64,000 nucleotides of DNA from the NCBI RefSeq assembly GCF_000369405.1, contig NZ_KB849999.1, forward strand, positions 726,054 to 790,053, written 5' to 3'. Both the position numbers and the translations under genes were made by a program. The stretch is from Acinetobacter sp. ANC 3929 (GTDB lineage Bacteria; Pseudomonadota; Gammaproteobacteria; Pseudomonadales; Moraxellaceae). The notes beneath the pieces are model-generated. The model saw nothing but the letters and a program-made list of their open reading frames with translations, searched no databases and was not told the DNA's origin. Positions 1 to 11,306 of this stretch are shown here, piece after piece; positions within the stretch are counted from its first letter, which is position 1; each line of letters begins with the position of its first letter.

Positions 1-165
1 ACCAAATACACCTAACTGTAGAACCTCTGGTAGGACCGTCTGCGCTGCAATCCCACTGGCATCGATTGCCTGTTGGGCCGTCATTCCCTCACTAAAACTG
101 ACCGCAATATGGAATTGCTGTTCAGGGCTTGAGTAAGCGACCCAAACTTGTTTCGCCTGTTCCAT
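1..165 (-). CDS. RnfH family protein (UPF0125), partial, 5' end only
   Basis: The first 55 codons read MEQAKQVWVAYSS and continue to the window edge; the C-terminus lies outside. The short hydrophobic-strand pattern (QVWVAY, then QQFHIAVSF) followed by a helix with TAQQAIDASGI matches the ubiquitin-fold RnfH/YfjF family, whose job is not firmly established. Its ATG shares one base with the TAA of the gene before it (TAATG), so the two are translationally coupled. In many proteobacteria rnfH sits near smpB, but here smpB is about 39 kb away. Family call is fairly good; function unknown. Confidence 0.7.
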   Translation of the reverse strand, partial: MEQAKQVWVAYSSPEQQFHIAVSFSEGMTAQQAIDASGIAAQTVLPEVLQLGVFG

Positions 166-1247
166 TAGACCACTTGTCCAATCACAGCAACGATTGCCAC
201 AACAATTGAAAGTGGTAAAACGATGCGAATCGCAATACGCCAGATGTTATAAAACAATTCATTGCTAAAGCCCATTGCTTTACGCAAATGACTAATCTTC
301 ATAATCCAGCCAGCAAATACGGCATAAATCAAACAAATCACCAGTCCCCAAAGCATGAGTACGGTATTAAAGATTTGTTCCACTTGTGGTATAGCCCAAA
401 CGGCGATAGCAGCAAGCAAAATCACCCATTGAACCACGATCGCAAGCTGACGCTGTGCCAACTGTTCTTTTGCAAATTGAATCAAAAGTGCTGCTGACAT
501 AATGGCCGCAAATACCCATGCCAATGCAGGTAACTGTGCTTGGACAGAGAAAAAACCAAAGGCGATCACGGCAAGTAATTGCGCTACCCAAATGGGCAAG
601 GCTGTCGTTGTAGCTGCTTCCTGCTTTTTCACTGCTGCTAAACTTGTCTGCCAATACAAACCAAGCCCTAGACCGCTTGCAACCAAAGCAAGAACCGTAG
701 CATTGCCCCATTCTTTAAACTCGACTCCTGTCCAATGCCAAGCCGCGAGATGTGTTCCGATTATATTGGCAAGAATAAATGCGGCAATCACACCAATCGT
801 TGTCAAAGCAATTAAAAATTGACGCGGAATGAAAGAAAGTCCAAGCGCAACAACGGCGAGGATTGCAAAAACAACCTGCTCTGATACAGCAAGCGTAAAC
901 GGCTGATTCACGACATGTGTCGTCGCAGTCATTACACTGCCTGCAAAAAAAGGAACAAATATAACAGCCAACCAGCCCACAAGACGCCATCTCGGTGAAG
1001 CATCTGCATCACGTGTTAAGGTTGAAAGTGCTTGTAATGCTGTGGTCTGCGAACGCTTTGCTAAAGCAATTTCAAGATAACCGATGGGTAATGCCAACAG
1101 AATCATGGTCCCTAACCAAAGCAGCCAGAAATCGAATTGACGATCAATCTGGATTCCAACAGTCGGTGCCAATGTCGTAATCATGACAAAAGATAGGCAA
1201 AACGCCATCACTGGTGCAAGCCAGCGTGACAGAGTTGTGTCCTGCAT
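165..1247 (-). CDS. Multispanning membrane protein, weakly like sodium:neurotransmitter symporters
   Basis: A 360-residue protein, very hydrophobic, with about ten predicted membrane segments. Near residues 50-65 it has PIGYLEIALAKRS and near 87 it has WRLVGWLAV. These are the spacing and flavour of the TM2 end (LPxxxxEIALGRR) and the following WRxVGW segment of bacterial NSS/SNF transporters. NSS proteins are usually 440 residues or longer, and the Na+-site TM1 motif (GxGNxWRFP) is not seen here, so this would be a shortened or divergent member. An AAGGA ribosome site sits 6 bases before the ATG. It is coupled to the downstream RnfH-like gene by a one-base stop/start overlap. A generic membrane protein is the safe reading. 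Confidence 0.6.
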   Translation of the reverse strand: MQDTTLSRWLAPVMAFCLSFVMITTLAPTVGIQIDRQFDFWLLWLGTMILLALPIGYLEIALAKRSQTTALQALSTLTRDADASPRWRLVGWLAVIFVPFFAGSVMTATTHVVNQPFTLAVSEQVVFAILAVVALGLSFIPRQFLIALTTIGVIAAFILANIIGTHLAAWHWTGVEFKEWGNATVLALVASGLGLGLYWQTSLAAVKKQEAATTTALPIWVAQLLAVIAFGFFSVQAQLPALAWVFAAIMSAALLIQFAKEQLAQRQLAIVVQWVILLAAIAVWAIPQVEQIFNTVLMLWGLVICLIYAVFAGWIMKISHLRKAMGFSNELFYNIWRIAIRIVLPLSIVVAIVAVIGQVV

Positions 1248-1366
1248 AATGCATTCCTTGAAAAATCTTTGAACTCATTGCACTTTATGGAGTTTGCAAT
1301 GAAATATTCAATCTATTTTGCCTTTCTCAAGCCTGAAAATCAAAACAAAAGATTTCGAAAGAAAGA

Positions 1367-1392
1367 AGCAAATCACCCTCCGGTGATTTGCT
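1367..1392 (-). terminator. Stem-loop, probable terminator of the hemerythrin transcript
   Basis: A perfect 11-bp stem (AGCAAATCACC / GGTGATTTGCT) with a 4-base loop lies about 100 bases past the hemerythrin stop. On the minus strand it is followed by a pyrimidine run (TCTTTCTTT), which fits an intrinsic terminator, although the stem is not GC-rich. Confidence 0.55.
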
Positions 1393-1418
1393 GCGCACGA
1401 ATTATTATATTATTAAGT

Positions 1419-1474
1419 AGATCCCTTATGTATCACTCATACCACACCTTATTATTATTTATCATAAGGGATCT
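1419..1474. repeat. 12-bp perfect inverted repeat flanked by TTATTA runs
   Basis: AGATCCCTTATG at 1419-1430 is exactly inverted at 1463-1474 (CATAAGGGATCT) across a 32-base spacer. The repeat is set in ATTATTA-type direct repeats on both sides and within the spacer. It lies in the 3' region of the hemerythrin gene next to the terminator-like stem at 1367-1392. Could be a second transcript-end structure, a protein site or a remnant of a small repeat element. Confidence 0.5.
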
Positions 1475-1492
1475 TTTATTATTATCTTATTA

Positions 1493-1948
1493 TTACGAGA
1501 AGAATCGAGAAAACCAGTTTTTCCCTTTTTTCTTTTCATTTTCTTTAATGATTCCAAGCATATTTTCTTTTACTGCTCCAACATAATCAGCATCATCATG
1601 CCGAATATGGTTAATCAACCATTTTGAGAGTGCTTCATGCAGCTCGCTATCAATTTCTTGACCTAGCTCAAAACGTTGACGATAGGTCTCTATCTTTTTG
1701 ATAAATAAGTCATGTACACGTTTGTGAGGTACACGGTATTTATAGTTTGCTTCTTCTTGTAAGCTTTCTTCAAAGGTAAAGTGTGACTGAGTATAATCGA
1801 TAATATTATCTAGAATACCTTTTAACTTTGATCGATCATCACTATCTTTTAATTCATAAATTTCATTAATATAATCTAGAATACGACGATGCTGATCATC
1901 GATCACCTCTATTCCTGTATTATATTCGACAGACCATTTCATACCCAT
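1493..1948 (-). CDS. Bacteriohemerythrin
   Basis: About 151 residues, the length of single-domain bacteriohemerythrins, which bind O2 at a non-haem diiron site and serve oxygen storage, sensing or delivery. The ligand pattern is visible: DDQHRRI near the N-terminus, HFTFEES (H and E four apart), HKRVHD (HxxxH), and HIRHDDADY near the end, matching H...HxxxE...HxxxH...HxxxxD. I chose the ATG giving MGMKWSVEYNTG, with GGGG five bases upstream, over an in-frame TTG four codons earlier. The C-terminal tail is lysine-rich (KENEKKKGK). It is a stand-alone gene between two AT-rich gaps. Confidence 0.88.
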   Translation of the reverse strand: MGMKWSVEYNTGIEVIDDQHRRILDYINEIYELKDSDDRSKLKGILDNIIDYTQSHFTFEESLQEEANYKYRVPHKRVHDLFIKKIETYRQRFELGQEIDSELHEALSKWLINHIRHDDADYVGAVKENMLGIIKENEKKKGKNWFSRFFS

Positions 1949-2230
1949 ATCGAACCCCAAACCATATTTGATTTATTGAATAAGAATATAATATCGGCAA
2001 ATGAATTAAATAAAAACACAGCATTTTTGTCAGAATTTAAATATTTTCAAAGAAATAAATTAACCTATTGTTTTCTATTTATTTTAATATTTATACCAAT
2101 CAAAACACTCAAGTATTTTTTAACCAATAAGAAAAATTATCTATCTAATTTTATTGATATAACTAGAAAAACAACACTCAGATTTCGTCAAAAAATCTAC
2201 TAAATATATATTCTAGTTATATCTTATATA

Positions 2231-3079
2231 TTAATACTGATCGGCTTTAGTTACTCGTTTTAATGCTGGATTTTCTGCTTCTCGAATTAAGCGTTCTACA
2301 CGCGTAAGCACATGCTGAATCGGTTTACCGTGCTGGAATAAAATCATTTCCCCTGCTTGGTATGCCTTCCATGCTTCATTATGCGTTAAAGGCTCTGTAG
2401 TGATTACTGCAACGCGATCTTCTGGTGTGGTAACCTGACTAAAATCGACTTCAACATCAAGATCAATTAAATGCGCAGGTTGAAATGGATATTCACGCAC
2501 TAACCAATGCAACTTAGTGGTCGCATAGCTAAATAATGCTTTGCCATTGGACAAACAGAAATTGAATGTACCGTGCTCTGCAATTTGTGGTGAGATGCGT
2601 TCTAATAGTGAAAATATCTCTTCTAAACTTGGTTCAACATAGCCAAATTCTTCAACAAATTGGTCCAATAAATAGCAAAATGCTAGTTCACTATCCGTAT
2701 TACCGACAGGTTCAAATCGTCCACTCAGTGTAGGGTTAAACTCGTGCAAATCACCATTATGGGCAAAAATCCAATGTCTGCCCCAAAGTTCACGCAAGAA
2801 AGGATGTGAATTTTCAAGATTAATTTTACCTTGTGTCGCTTTACGGATATGTGCAATCACATTGCGAGACTTGATCGGATAATTACGAATTAGATCGGCA
2901 ATTGGGGATTCAACCGCAGATTGATTGTCAACAAACAAACGGCAAGCTTTATCTTCAAAAAAAGCGATTCCAAAACCATCACAATGATCAGACGTCACCC
3001 CTGCTCGTTGGGAGAACCCACGAAAGGAAAAAGTGATATCTGTCGGGGTAGCGCAATTCATTCCTAATAGCTGGCACAT
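2231..3079 (-). CDS. Class II glutamine amidotransferase (YafJ-type)
   Basis: A 282-residue protein beginning MCQLLGMNC. Cys2, exposed after Met removal, is the N-terminal nucleophile of the Ntn-hydrolase glutaminase fold. Further family marks are the HIRKAT segment near residue 97, the FAHNGDL segment near 130 and GNTDSELAF near 147. The protein is glutaminase-only, like E. coli YafJ, with no attached synthase domain, so the ammonia acceptor is unknown. The ribosome-binding site is weak (AAAAGA), but the start is fixed by the required Cys2. Confidence 0.88.
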   Translation of the reverse strand: MCQLLGMNCATPTDITFSFRGFSQRAGVTSDHCDGFGIAFFEDKACRLFVDNQSAVESPIADLIRNYPIKSRNVIAHIRKATQGKINLENSHPFLRELWGRHWIFAHNGDLHEFNPTLSGRFEPVGNTDSELAFCYLLDQFVEEFGYVEPSLEEIFSLLERISPQIAEHGTFNFCLSNGKALFSYATTKLHWLVREYPFQPAHLIDLDVEVDFSQVTTPEDRVAVITTEPLTHNEAWKAYQAGEMILFQHGKPIQHVLTRVERLIREAENPALKRVTKADQY

Positions 3080-3178
3080 ATCTTTTAACTATCTAACATC
3101 TATGCCTATTGTGCATGAGGTGCAGATGCCTTGTAAATCTTAATATGTGCTCACTATTAGATTAAGAATGATAAGGCT

Positions 3179-3955
3179 CTAACGTTGCACCATTTTGTTC
3201 ATCACAAAAGAAGTGGCGATTTTATTCACTTCAAGGAAAACAAAATAATCCAAGCATTTAAAATCCTCATCATAAAATGCCTGTTTCGATAGTTTCGACT
3301 GCATCCCTAAATAGGTCTGAAACAGTTTTGGCATGCGTTCATCTTGTGGAAAGCTATAGTCAGGGCGCTCTGGCTCAAAGCTACGTTTAGAACGGATATC
3401 AATGGTCTGATGATCACCCAATTGTTGAATCTGACGATGGGTATAATAAGCACGTGCCAAGTTATCATCCAAATGGATACTAACACAGCCCATTAAGTAT
3501 TTAGCACGCATTGACCAAAGTACTTTAGGGGTCAAGTTCAACCATAGCATTGAGAGTGCTTTACCCGAACGGAATTTAGGGTGCACACAAGTGCGTCCAA
3601 TTTCTAAGACACTGGGCAAATGCGATAAGTGTGGAACAATTTCAAATTCTTGAGCACTGTAACTTTGCCCGATTTCATAGCCTTGGAACAATTTAAGACG
3701 GGTATAAGCGACAATTTCGCCTGTCCATTTTTCACGTAATACCGCATGCTCACAACCAAAATCATAAAGGTCTTGATCTAGACCGTCTTCAAAGTTCATA
3801 CCAAATTGATGACTAAATTGTGTTGCTCTAAAGCGTTGTACTTCTTGTAATTCTTTTAAATTATCCACCCATTCAAAACGGAATTGATTTTGAGCTGGCT
3901 TGTGGCGTAAAGGTAAAGTCAATGTCTGGCGATATTGATTTAGTTTTTCTAGCAT
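3179..3955 (-). CDS. GNAT acyltransferase of the OlsB / PF13444 type
   Basis: A 258-residue GNAT-fold protein. The order is an N-terminal strand with FRATQF, then FGCEHAVLRE, YTRLKL, and LEIGRTCVHPKFRSG near residue 118, which is the acyl-donor pyrophosphate-binding region of the hemolysin-type acyltransferases. This family includes OlsB, which N-acylates ornithine with 3-hydroxyacyl-ACP as the first step of ornithine lipid synthesis, and autoinducer synthase relatives. An OlsA partner is not adjacent, so the substrate is not proven. GGAGC precedes the ATG by about 7 bases. It stands alone between the glutamine amidotransferase gene and argB. Confidence 0.75.
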   Translation of the reverse strand: MLEKLNQYRQTLTLPLRHKPAQNQFRFEWVDNLKELQEVQRFRATQFSHQFGMNFEDGLDQDLYDFGCEHAVLREKWTGEIVAYTRLKLFQGYEIGQSYSAQEFEIVPHLSHLPSVLEIGRTCVHPKFRSGKALSMLWLNLTPKVLWSMRAKYLMGCVSIHLDDNLARAYYTHRQIQQLGDHQTIDIRSKRSFEPERPDYSFPQDERMPKLFQTYLGMQSKLSKQAFYDEDFKCLDYFVFLEVNKIATSFVMNKMVQR

Positions 3956-4036
3956 AATGAAAGCTCCTTATGACTAGACCTACCTTAAATTGCTTAAATG
4001 ACATTGCGATGACTAAAACATGAACAGGTCATGACA

Positions 4037-4064
4037 AAAAAGAGACCTGCTTGAGGTCTCTTTT
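4037..4064. terminator. Intrinsic terminator after argB
   Basis: AAAAGAGACCT and AGGTCTCTTTT form a stem with a 5-base loop, T-rich on both strands. It sits just beyond the argB stop and ends the rep-dut-algC-argB direction. Confidence 0.85.
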
Positions 4065-4077
4065 AAAACAAATAAAA

Positions 4078-6415
<2,338 letters not shown>

Positions 6416-6554
6416 TGTAAGCCCCTATTTTTATAATCTTTTGATCCATAAAAAAAGCAGAAACTATTAAGAAATTAACTAACCCTTATTCAGAAAAATT
6501 AAAATAATCAGTCAGCTGCTTTGTAATATATATCGAGGCAACAATCAATATGAA

Positions 6555-6587
6555 AAATGCAACGTTTTTCAGCAAAACATTGCATTT
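6555..6587 (-). terminator. Hairpin with T-run after dut
   Basis: A 14-position stem (AAATGCAA and GTTTT arms with one internal mismatch) is followed on the minus strand by TTTTTC. It lies between dut and algC and probably ends the rep-dut transcript. Confidence 0.65.
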
Positions 6588-6609
6588 AAAGTGATAATTA
6601 TAGAAAAAC

Positions 6610-7062
6610 TTATTGTTTCCCAGTGTGGCCAAAACCGCCTGCACCACGTTCAGTCGCAACAAATTCGTCTACTTGTTCGAATTCTGCCTGTACCACTGGA
6701 ACCAGTACATATTGTGCTAAACGCTCACCTGGCTCTAAACGGAAGGTGTTTTGTCCACGGTTCCAAACCGACACCATCAGCTCACCTTGATAATCTGAAT
6801 CAATCAAACCTACCAAGTTGCCTAATACGATACCGTGTTTATGGCCTAGGCCTGAACGCGGTAAAATTAAACCAGCAAAGTTTGGATCTTCAATATAGAT
6901 CGCCAAACCTGTTTTTACTAAAACCGTCTCACCTGCAGCAATATCGATCGCTTCATCTAAACATGCACGTAAATCCAAACCTGCTGAACCTGTCGTCGCA
7001 TAAGAAGGCAACGCCCACTCTTGACCTAAACGTGCATCTAATACTTTAACTTGAACTTTCAT
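6610..7062 (-). CDS. dut: dUTP diphosphatase (dUTPase)
   Basis: Hydrolyses dUTP to dUMP and PPi, keeping uracil out of DNA and feeding dTMP synthesis. At 150 residues it has the trimeric dUTPase size. All five motifs are visible: AGLDLRA near residue 27, [10 protein letters not shown] near 73, [10 protein letters not shown] near 88, RLAQYVL near 112, and the C-terminal arm [11 protein letters not shown] that closes over the active site. AGGAA precedes the ATG by 6 bases. It lies 22 bases downstream of rep, so the two are probably cotranscribed. Confidence 0.97.
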   Translation of the reverse strand: MKVQVKVLDARLGQEWALPSYATTGSAGLDLRACLDEAIDIAAGETVLVKTGLAIYIEDPNFAGLILPRSGLGHKHGIVLGNLVGLIDSDYQGELMVSVWNRGQNTFRLEPGERLAQYVLVPVVQAEFEQVDEFVATERGAGGFGHTGKQ

Positions 7063-7084
7063 TAAATTTCCTACTTACAATTTT

Positions 7085-9124
7085 TTAACGTTTCAACAAT
7101 GCTTTTAAATTAGCGAGATACTGCTGAGCCTGTTCTTTTGGATCAACATTGGGTGCCAGTTTCTTTTTACGGCCATGCCATTCCAAATCATCTTGTGGCA
7201 TCTCGTCCAGGAAGCGACTTGGGGTCATTTGACGCATTTGTCCACCATTCTTACGCTGCTCCGCGAGGGTCAGTGTTAAACCTTGACGCGCACGAGTAAT
7301 GCCCACATACATCAAACGACGTTCTTCTTCGACAGTTTCAGATGCGATCGAGTTTTTATGCGGTAATAACTCTTCTTCCAAACCAATCATATACACATAA
7401 GGGAATTCCAAACCTTTCGCCGCATGCAGCGTCAACAAATTCACCTTATCCGTATCTTCTTCTTCTTGTTGCTGCTCAAGCATATCCAGCAGCACCAATT
7501 TACGAATCACGCTTTCAATATTCTTCTCATCGACATCATCAGTACGATTCAATAAATTTTGAATGCTGCTATAAAGGCTTTCGATACTGTCGAGCTTGGT
7601 TTTTTCCTGAGCAGGCGTCGCTGCCTGTTCACGGATATAATCGATATAACCGGCTTCGTTGATCATCTGACGAACCTTTGGCATTGGCTCATCATCATCG
7701 AGTAATTCACGTGTAAATGTCGCGATAAATTCAGCAAACTCATGTAATTGAGTTGATGCCTTCTTCGGCAAGACCATTGCCAAACGCTGATCTGAAGATG
7801 CTGTCAGCAAAGACAAGGTATTCTCTTGTGCGAATAAACCGAGTTTTTCTAAGGTCACAGGACCAATCGCACGTTTTGGCGTATTAATAATACGTAAGAA
7901 TGCACTATCATCTTCAGGATTAATGATGAGACGTAAATAGCTCATCACATCCTTAATCTCCGCGCGTGCGAAGAAGGATTGACCACCCGATAATTTATAA
8001 GGAATCTGCATTTGACGCAGTTGCGTTTCAATCACACGCGCTTGGAAGTTTCCGCGATACAGCACCGCATAATCTTTCCAGTTTTTACCATTCATCAACT
8101 TATGCGTGATCAAATCTTTCACCACGCGTTCAGCTTCATCATCATCGTTTAAACAAGTGATGACACGAATGGTTTCACCGTGACCTTTATCACTCCACAA
8201 TTTCTTATCAAAGATATGCGGGTTATTCTCAATCACGGCATTGGCTGCTTTTAAGATACGACTGGTCGAGCGATAATTTTGCTCTAGTTTAATGACTTTT
8301 AGATTATGGAAATCATCTTTCAACAAGGCCATATTTTCAGGCTTTGCGCCACGCCAAGCGTAAATGGACTGGTCATCGTCACCTACAGCGGTAAACTGCC
8401 CCATCACCCCCACGAGCAGCTTAACAAGCGTATATTGCGCAGTGTTGGTATCTTGATATTCATCCACCAATAAATAACGAACGCGGTTCTGCCATTTATC
8501 ACGCACTTCGGCATTTTCCTGAAGTAAACGCGTTGGCATTACGATCAAATCATCAAAATCAACTGCGTTATAGGCACGTAAATTTCGCTCATAGAGCTGA
8601 TAAAGATGAGCAAATTGGACGTCTTCAACCGTTTCACAGGTCGAATGTGCTTGTTCTGGTACGATCAGATCGTTTTTCCAGTCTGAAATTTTCTTCATTG
8701 CCTTGGCAAGCAGCTCTTTGCTCTCTGCCCCTGACAAATTATCGCGCTGCATCAAATCCATCAGGATTCGCTTACAGTCGTCTGCATCTAAAATCGAGAA
8801 GTTATTTTTAAGCGGCAGATGTTTTAATTCTAAACGTAATAAGTTTAAACCAAAGGTATGGAAGGTTGAAACTGAAAGACCTTTTGCTTCTTCACGTGAA
8901 AGCAGCTTTCCAACACGTTCTTTCATTTCACGTGCGGCCTTATTGGTAAAGGTCATTGCCGTAATACGATAGGCTGGAATACCACACTGCTGCACCAAAA
9001 AGGCAACTTTTCGGGTAATTACAGAGGTTTTACCAGAACCTGCACCTGCAAGTACCAGCAATGGCCCCTGAACATATTTCATGGCTTCAAGTTGCTTGTC
9101 ATTGAGTTGACTGGCAGATGACAT
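7085..9124 (-). CDS. rep: ATP-dependent DNA helicase Rep (UvrD/Rep superfamily 1A)
   Basis: A 3'-5' single-strand-translocating helicase that helps replication forks past bound proteins. Walker A LAGAGSGKTSV lies near residue 27, then TFTNKAAREM (Ia), the Walker B-type DEYQDTN near 220, GDDDQSIYAWRGA (III), EQNYRST (IV), LTLHAAKGLEFPYVY (V) and VGITRA (VI). The start chosen gives MSSASQLNDKQLEAMKYV, with GAGAGG about 9 bases upstream. An alternative ATG 18 codons earlier has only a poor ribosome site. At 679 residues it is close to E. coli Rep (673) and shorter than UvrD. Confidence 0.92.
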   Translation of the reverse strand: MSSASQLNDKQLEAMKYVQGPLLVLAGAGSGKTSVITRKVAFLVQQCGIPAYRITAMTFTNKAAREMKERVGKLLSREEAKGLSVSTFHTFGLNLLRLELKHLPLKNNFSILDADDCKRILMDLMQRDNLSGAESKELLAKAMKKISDWKNDLIVPEQAHSTCETVEDVQFAHLYQLYERNLRAYNAVDFDDLIVMPTRLLQENAEVRDKWQNRVRYLLVDEYQDTNTAQYTLVKLLVGVMGQFTAVGDDDQSIYAWRGAKPENMALLKDDFHNLKVIKLEQNYRSTSRILKAANAVIENNPHIFDKKLWSDKGHGETIRVITCLNDDDEAERVVKDLITHKLMNGKNWKDYAVLYRGNFQARVIETQLRQMQIPYKLSGGQSFFARAEIKDVMSYLRLIINPEDDSAFLRIINTPKRAIGPVTLEKLGLFAQENTLSLLTASSDQRLAMVLPKKASTQLHEFAEFIATFTRELLDDDEPMPKVRQMINEAGYIDYIREQAATPAQEKTKLDSIESLYSSIQNLLNRTDDVDEKNIESVIRKLVLLDMLEQQQEEEDTDKVNLLTLHAAKGLEFPYVYMIGLEEELLPHKNSIASETVEEERRLMYVGITRARQGLTLTLAEQRKNGGQMRQMTPSRFLDEMPQDDLEWHGRKKKLAPNVDPKEQAQQYLANLKALLKR

Positions 9125-9283
9125 GGGACGTACCTCTCTCGTTTCCGAGCCTGTTTTTTCGAGCACAATTATAGACATCTCTGTTTTAGAATCCCAATAG
9201 TAAATCTAGGGATATGTATAAATTATGATGCCTTACACAAATACCACGCCATAGCTTGTCGTCTATATTTATATGCAATAAAA

Positions 9284-9305
9284 AAAACCACCCGAAGGTG
9301 GCTTT
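9284..9305 (-). terminator. Intrinsic terminator after the OmpA-family lipoprotein gene
   Basis: On the minus strand GCCACC-TTCG-GGTGGT is followed by eight T. It directly follows the lipoprotein stop codon. Confidence 0.88.
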
Positions 9306-9321
9306 TTGAAATCAGTAAAAA

Positions 9322-9975
9322 TTACTGTTTAGCATAAATGCTGATTTCTACACGGCGGTTTTGCTCTTTACCAGAAGCAGTCGTGTTTGAAGCGATTGGG
9401 TTCGCTGAACCTAAACCTTGCGCATCAATACGGCTACCCGCAATACCTTGACCAGCTAAGTAGTTTTTAACTGATTGAGCACGTGCTTGAGATAATGGGA
9501 TATTGATTGAGTCATTACCCGTGTTATCTGTATAACCTGTTACAAGGATCGCACTCTTGTTATCTTCACCTAAAGTTTGCGCTACTTTATTCAAAGTACC
9601 GTAGAAGTTAGGTTTGATGTTTGATTTGTTTGTATCAAACGTAATGCTACCTGGCATGATCAATTGTACAGAACCATCTGGATTACGGCCTACTTCTACA
9701 CCAGTACCCGCCATTTGTTCACGTAATTTTTTCTCTTTGTTGTCGAGGTATAAACCACCTGCACCACCGAGAATCGCACCAATTGCCGCAGCACGGTTGT
9801 TTTGCTTACTTGAGTTTGCGTTACCCTTAGATACACCATAACCCGCAGCTGCACCAATTAATGCACCTAAAGCAGATTTGTCATACTCAACGCCGCCAAT
9901 GTTATTACCTGTTGTTTGGCAACCAGAAAGTACCAATCCAGCCCCTACGAGTGTTGAAATTACTAATGCACGCAT
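9322..9975 (-). CDS. OmpA-family outer-membrane lipoprotein (YiaD-like)
   Basis: A 217-residue lipoprotein anchored to the outer membrane and binding peptidoglycan. The signal peptide ends in a lipobox LSGC (Cys19). Residues about 35-80 hold two glycine-zipper stretches (GALIGAAAGYGVSKG, AAIGAILGGAGGLYLD). Residues about 110-215 form the OmpA C-terminal domain, with TGYTDNTGNDSINIPLSQAR carrying the meso-diaminopimelate-binding Asp/Arg pattern. The layout matches E. coli YiaD. AGGAGC lies 7 bases upstream of the ATG. The gene is monocistronic, with its own terminator. Confidence 0.9.
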   Translation of the reverse strand: MRALVISTLVGAGLVLSGCQTTGNNIGGVEYDKSALGALIGAAAGYGVSKGNANSSKQNNRAAAIGAILGGAGGLYLDNKEKKLREQMAGTGVEVGRNPDGSVQLIMPGSITFDTNKSNIKPNFYGTLNKVAQTLGEDNKSAILVTGYTDNTGNDSINIPLSQARAQSVKNYLAGQGIAGSRIDAQGLGSANPIASNTTASGKEQNRRVEISIYAKQ

Positions 9976-10364
9976 CGCGTAGCTCCTGTCTATGTATTTT
10001 GTTGTCTGGACAAATAATGAATGAGAAAATTAAGCTAGACCATTGATATTTTGTTAATAATAAACACTTTATTTATATTTTTGTAATATTTTGATGCATT
10101 TTACTTGAACAGGGCCACACAATCCCTTCATTGTTGCCATTATTAACACAAAAAACAATTTTAGAGACATGAGTCACAAAAATAAATACGACGAGTTTTG
10201 GTTATTCAACAGAGAAACATTGGCAACTTTAATTGAAAAAACAACTTAAACCACCTAAATATATAAAATTTATCACATCAGTCAAATATACAGTTGTATT
10301 TCAACCTCTGTTGTTTATAGTTGAACCATCTCTTTTCCAAATATCTGCACTCAAGGTTTGATTT
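9976..10364. other. Divergent intergenic region
   Basis: A 389-base AT-rich gap between the minus-strand lipoprotein gene and the plus-strand acyltransferase gene. It must hold both promoters. I see no convincing ORF, repeat or strong stem-loop in it. Confidence 0.6.
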
Positions 10365-11279
10365 ATGTCTACCGCAAATAAAAAAGCATCCTTATTGCAA
10401 AAGACCAGTAAAGGATTAGCCGTTAGCTCAGTAATTACAGGCAGTACTTTTTTTCATGGCCCTCCTGTTCTGGCTTTAGGTCTTACGAAATTATTCAAAA
10501 AATCAGCGAAAATAGATGAAACTAATATTCAACTCGCCAACAGTTGGATTAAGGTCAATAACCAACTGATTGAACATATACTACCCAACTTAAAATGGGA
10601 CATTAGTATTGATGAAAAACTCGATCTCAATTTACAAGGTCGATATCTCATGATGTGTAATCATCAAAGTTGGGTGGATACCACGGTGAATCAATATTTT
10701 GGTTTAACCCGTATGCCGCTCACCCGATTTTTTACCAAATGGGAACTTATTTTTATTCCTTTCGTTGGACAAGCATTCAAAATTTTGGGCTTCCCGATGA
10801 TGAAGCGCCATACCAAAGAACAAATTGCAAAGAATCCAGAGCTAAAATCACGTGATATGCTGGAAGCGCGTAAAGCATGTGAACAGTTACTCAGCCAACC
10901 TTTTACTTTATTGAATTATTTAGAAGGCACACGTTTTACTCCGGAAAAGCATGCACAACAGCAATCGCCCTATCAAAACCTACTCAAACCGAAAGCAGGT
11001 GGTTTAGCTTTGTCACTGAATATTCTTGGCAATCAAATTGATGCATTTGTGGATATGACCATTGTTTATCCTGATGGAGCACCAGGTTATGGTGAATTTT
11101 GGTTGGGAGATGTCTCACGTATTGCCGTCGATTTACGTAAAATAGATATTCCAGATTGGGCACGTAGTGGTAATTATGAAGATGATCCCGTTTATCGTGA
11201 ACGTTTCCAAAAATGGGTGGATCAGATCTGGACTGAAAAAGATCTGTTAATTACCCAAATGAAATCCAAGTATCATTAA
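10365..11279 (+). CDS. 1-acyl-sn-glycerol-3-phosphate acyltransferase family protein (YihG-like)
   Basis: A 304-residue PlsC-fold membrane acyltransferase. An N-terminal hydrophobic stretch (residues about 17-45) precedes the NHQSWVD box near residue 99 (NHxxxxD catalytic motif). FTKWELIFIPFVG follows, then the substrate loop YLEGTRFT near 184 (EGTR) and a VYPDGAPG segment. The length and the EGTR form match the E. coli YihG/YihG-like branch rather than the shorter PlsC (about 245), so it likely tunes phospholipid acyl composition. It is followed after 27 bases by a membrane protein gene of the same direction. Confidence 0.82.
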   Translation: MSTANKKASLLQKTSKGLAVSSVITGSTFFHGPPVLALGLTKLFKKSAKIDETNIQLANSWIKVNNQLIEHILPNLKWDISIDEKLDLNLQGRYLMMCNHQSWVDTTVNQYFGLTRMPLTRFFTKWELIFIPFVGQAFKILGFPMMKRHTKEQIAKNPELKSRDMLEARKACEQLLSQPFTLLNYLEGTRFTPEKHAQQQSPYQNLLKPKAGGLALSLNILGNQIDAFVDMTIVYPDGAPGYGEFWLGDVSRIAVDLRKIDIPDWARSGNYEDDPVYRERFQKWVDQIWTEKDLLITQMKSKYH

Positions 11280-11306
11280 TAATCTCATCAGGGATTGAGC
11301 ACAAAC

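Noticed and set aside
1269..1586. Plus-strand ORF of 105 codons between the membrane protein and hemerythrin
   Set aside because: Runs through two perfect palindromes and TTATTA repeats and into the hemerythrin coding strand; no family.
1889..2203. Plus-strand ORF of 104 codons beside the hemerythrin gene
   Set aside because: AT-rich chance frame overlapping the 5' end of a well-supported minus-strand gene; low-complexity Ile, Lys, Asn and Phe content.
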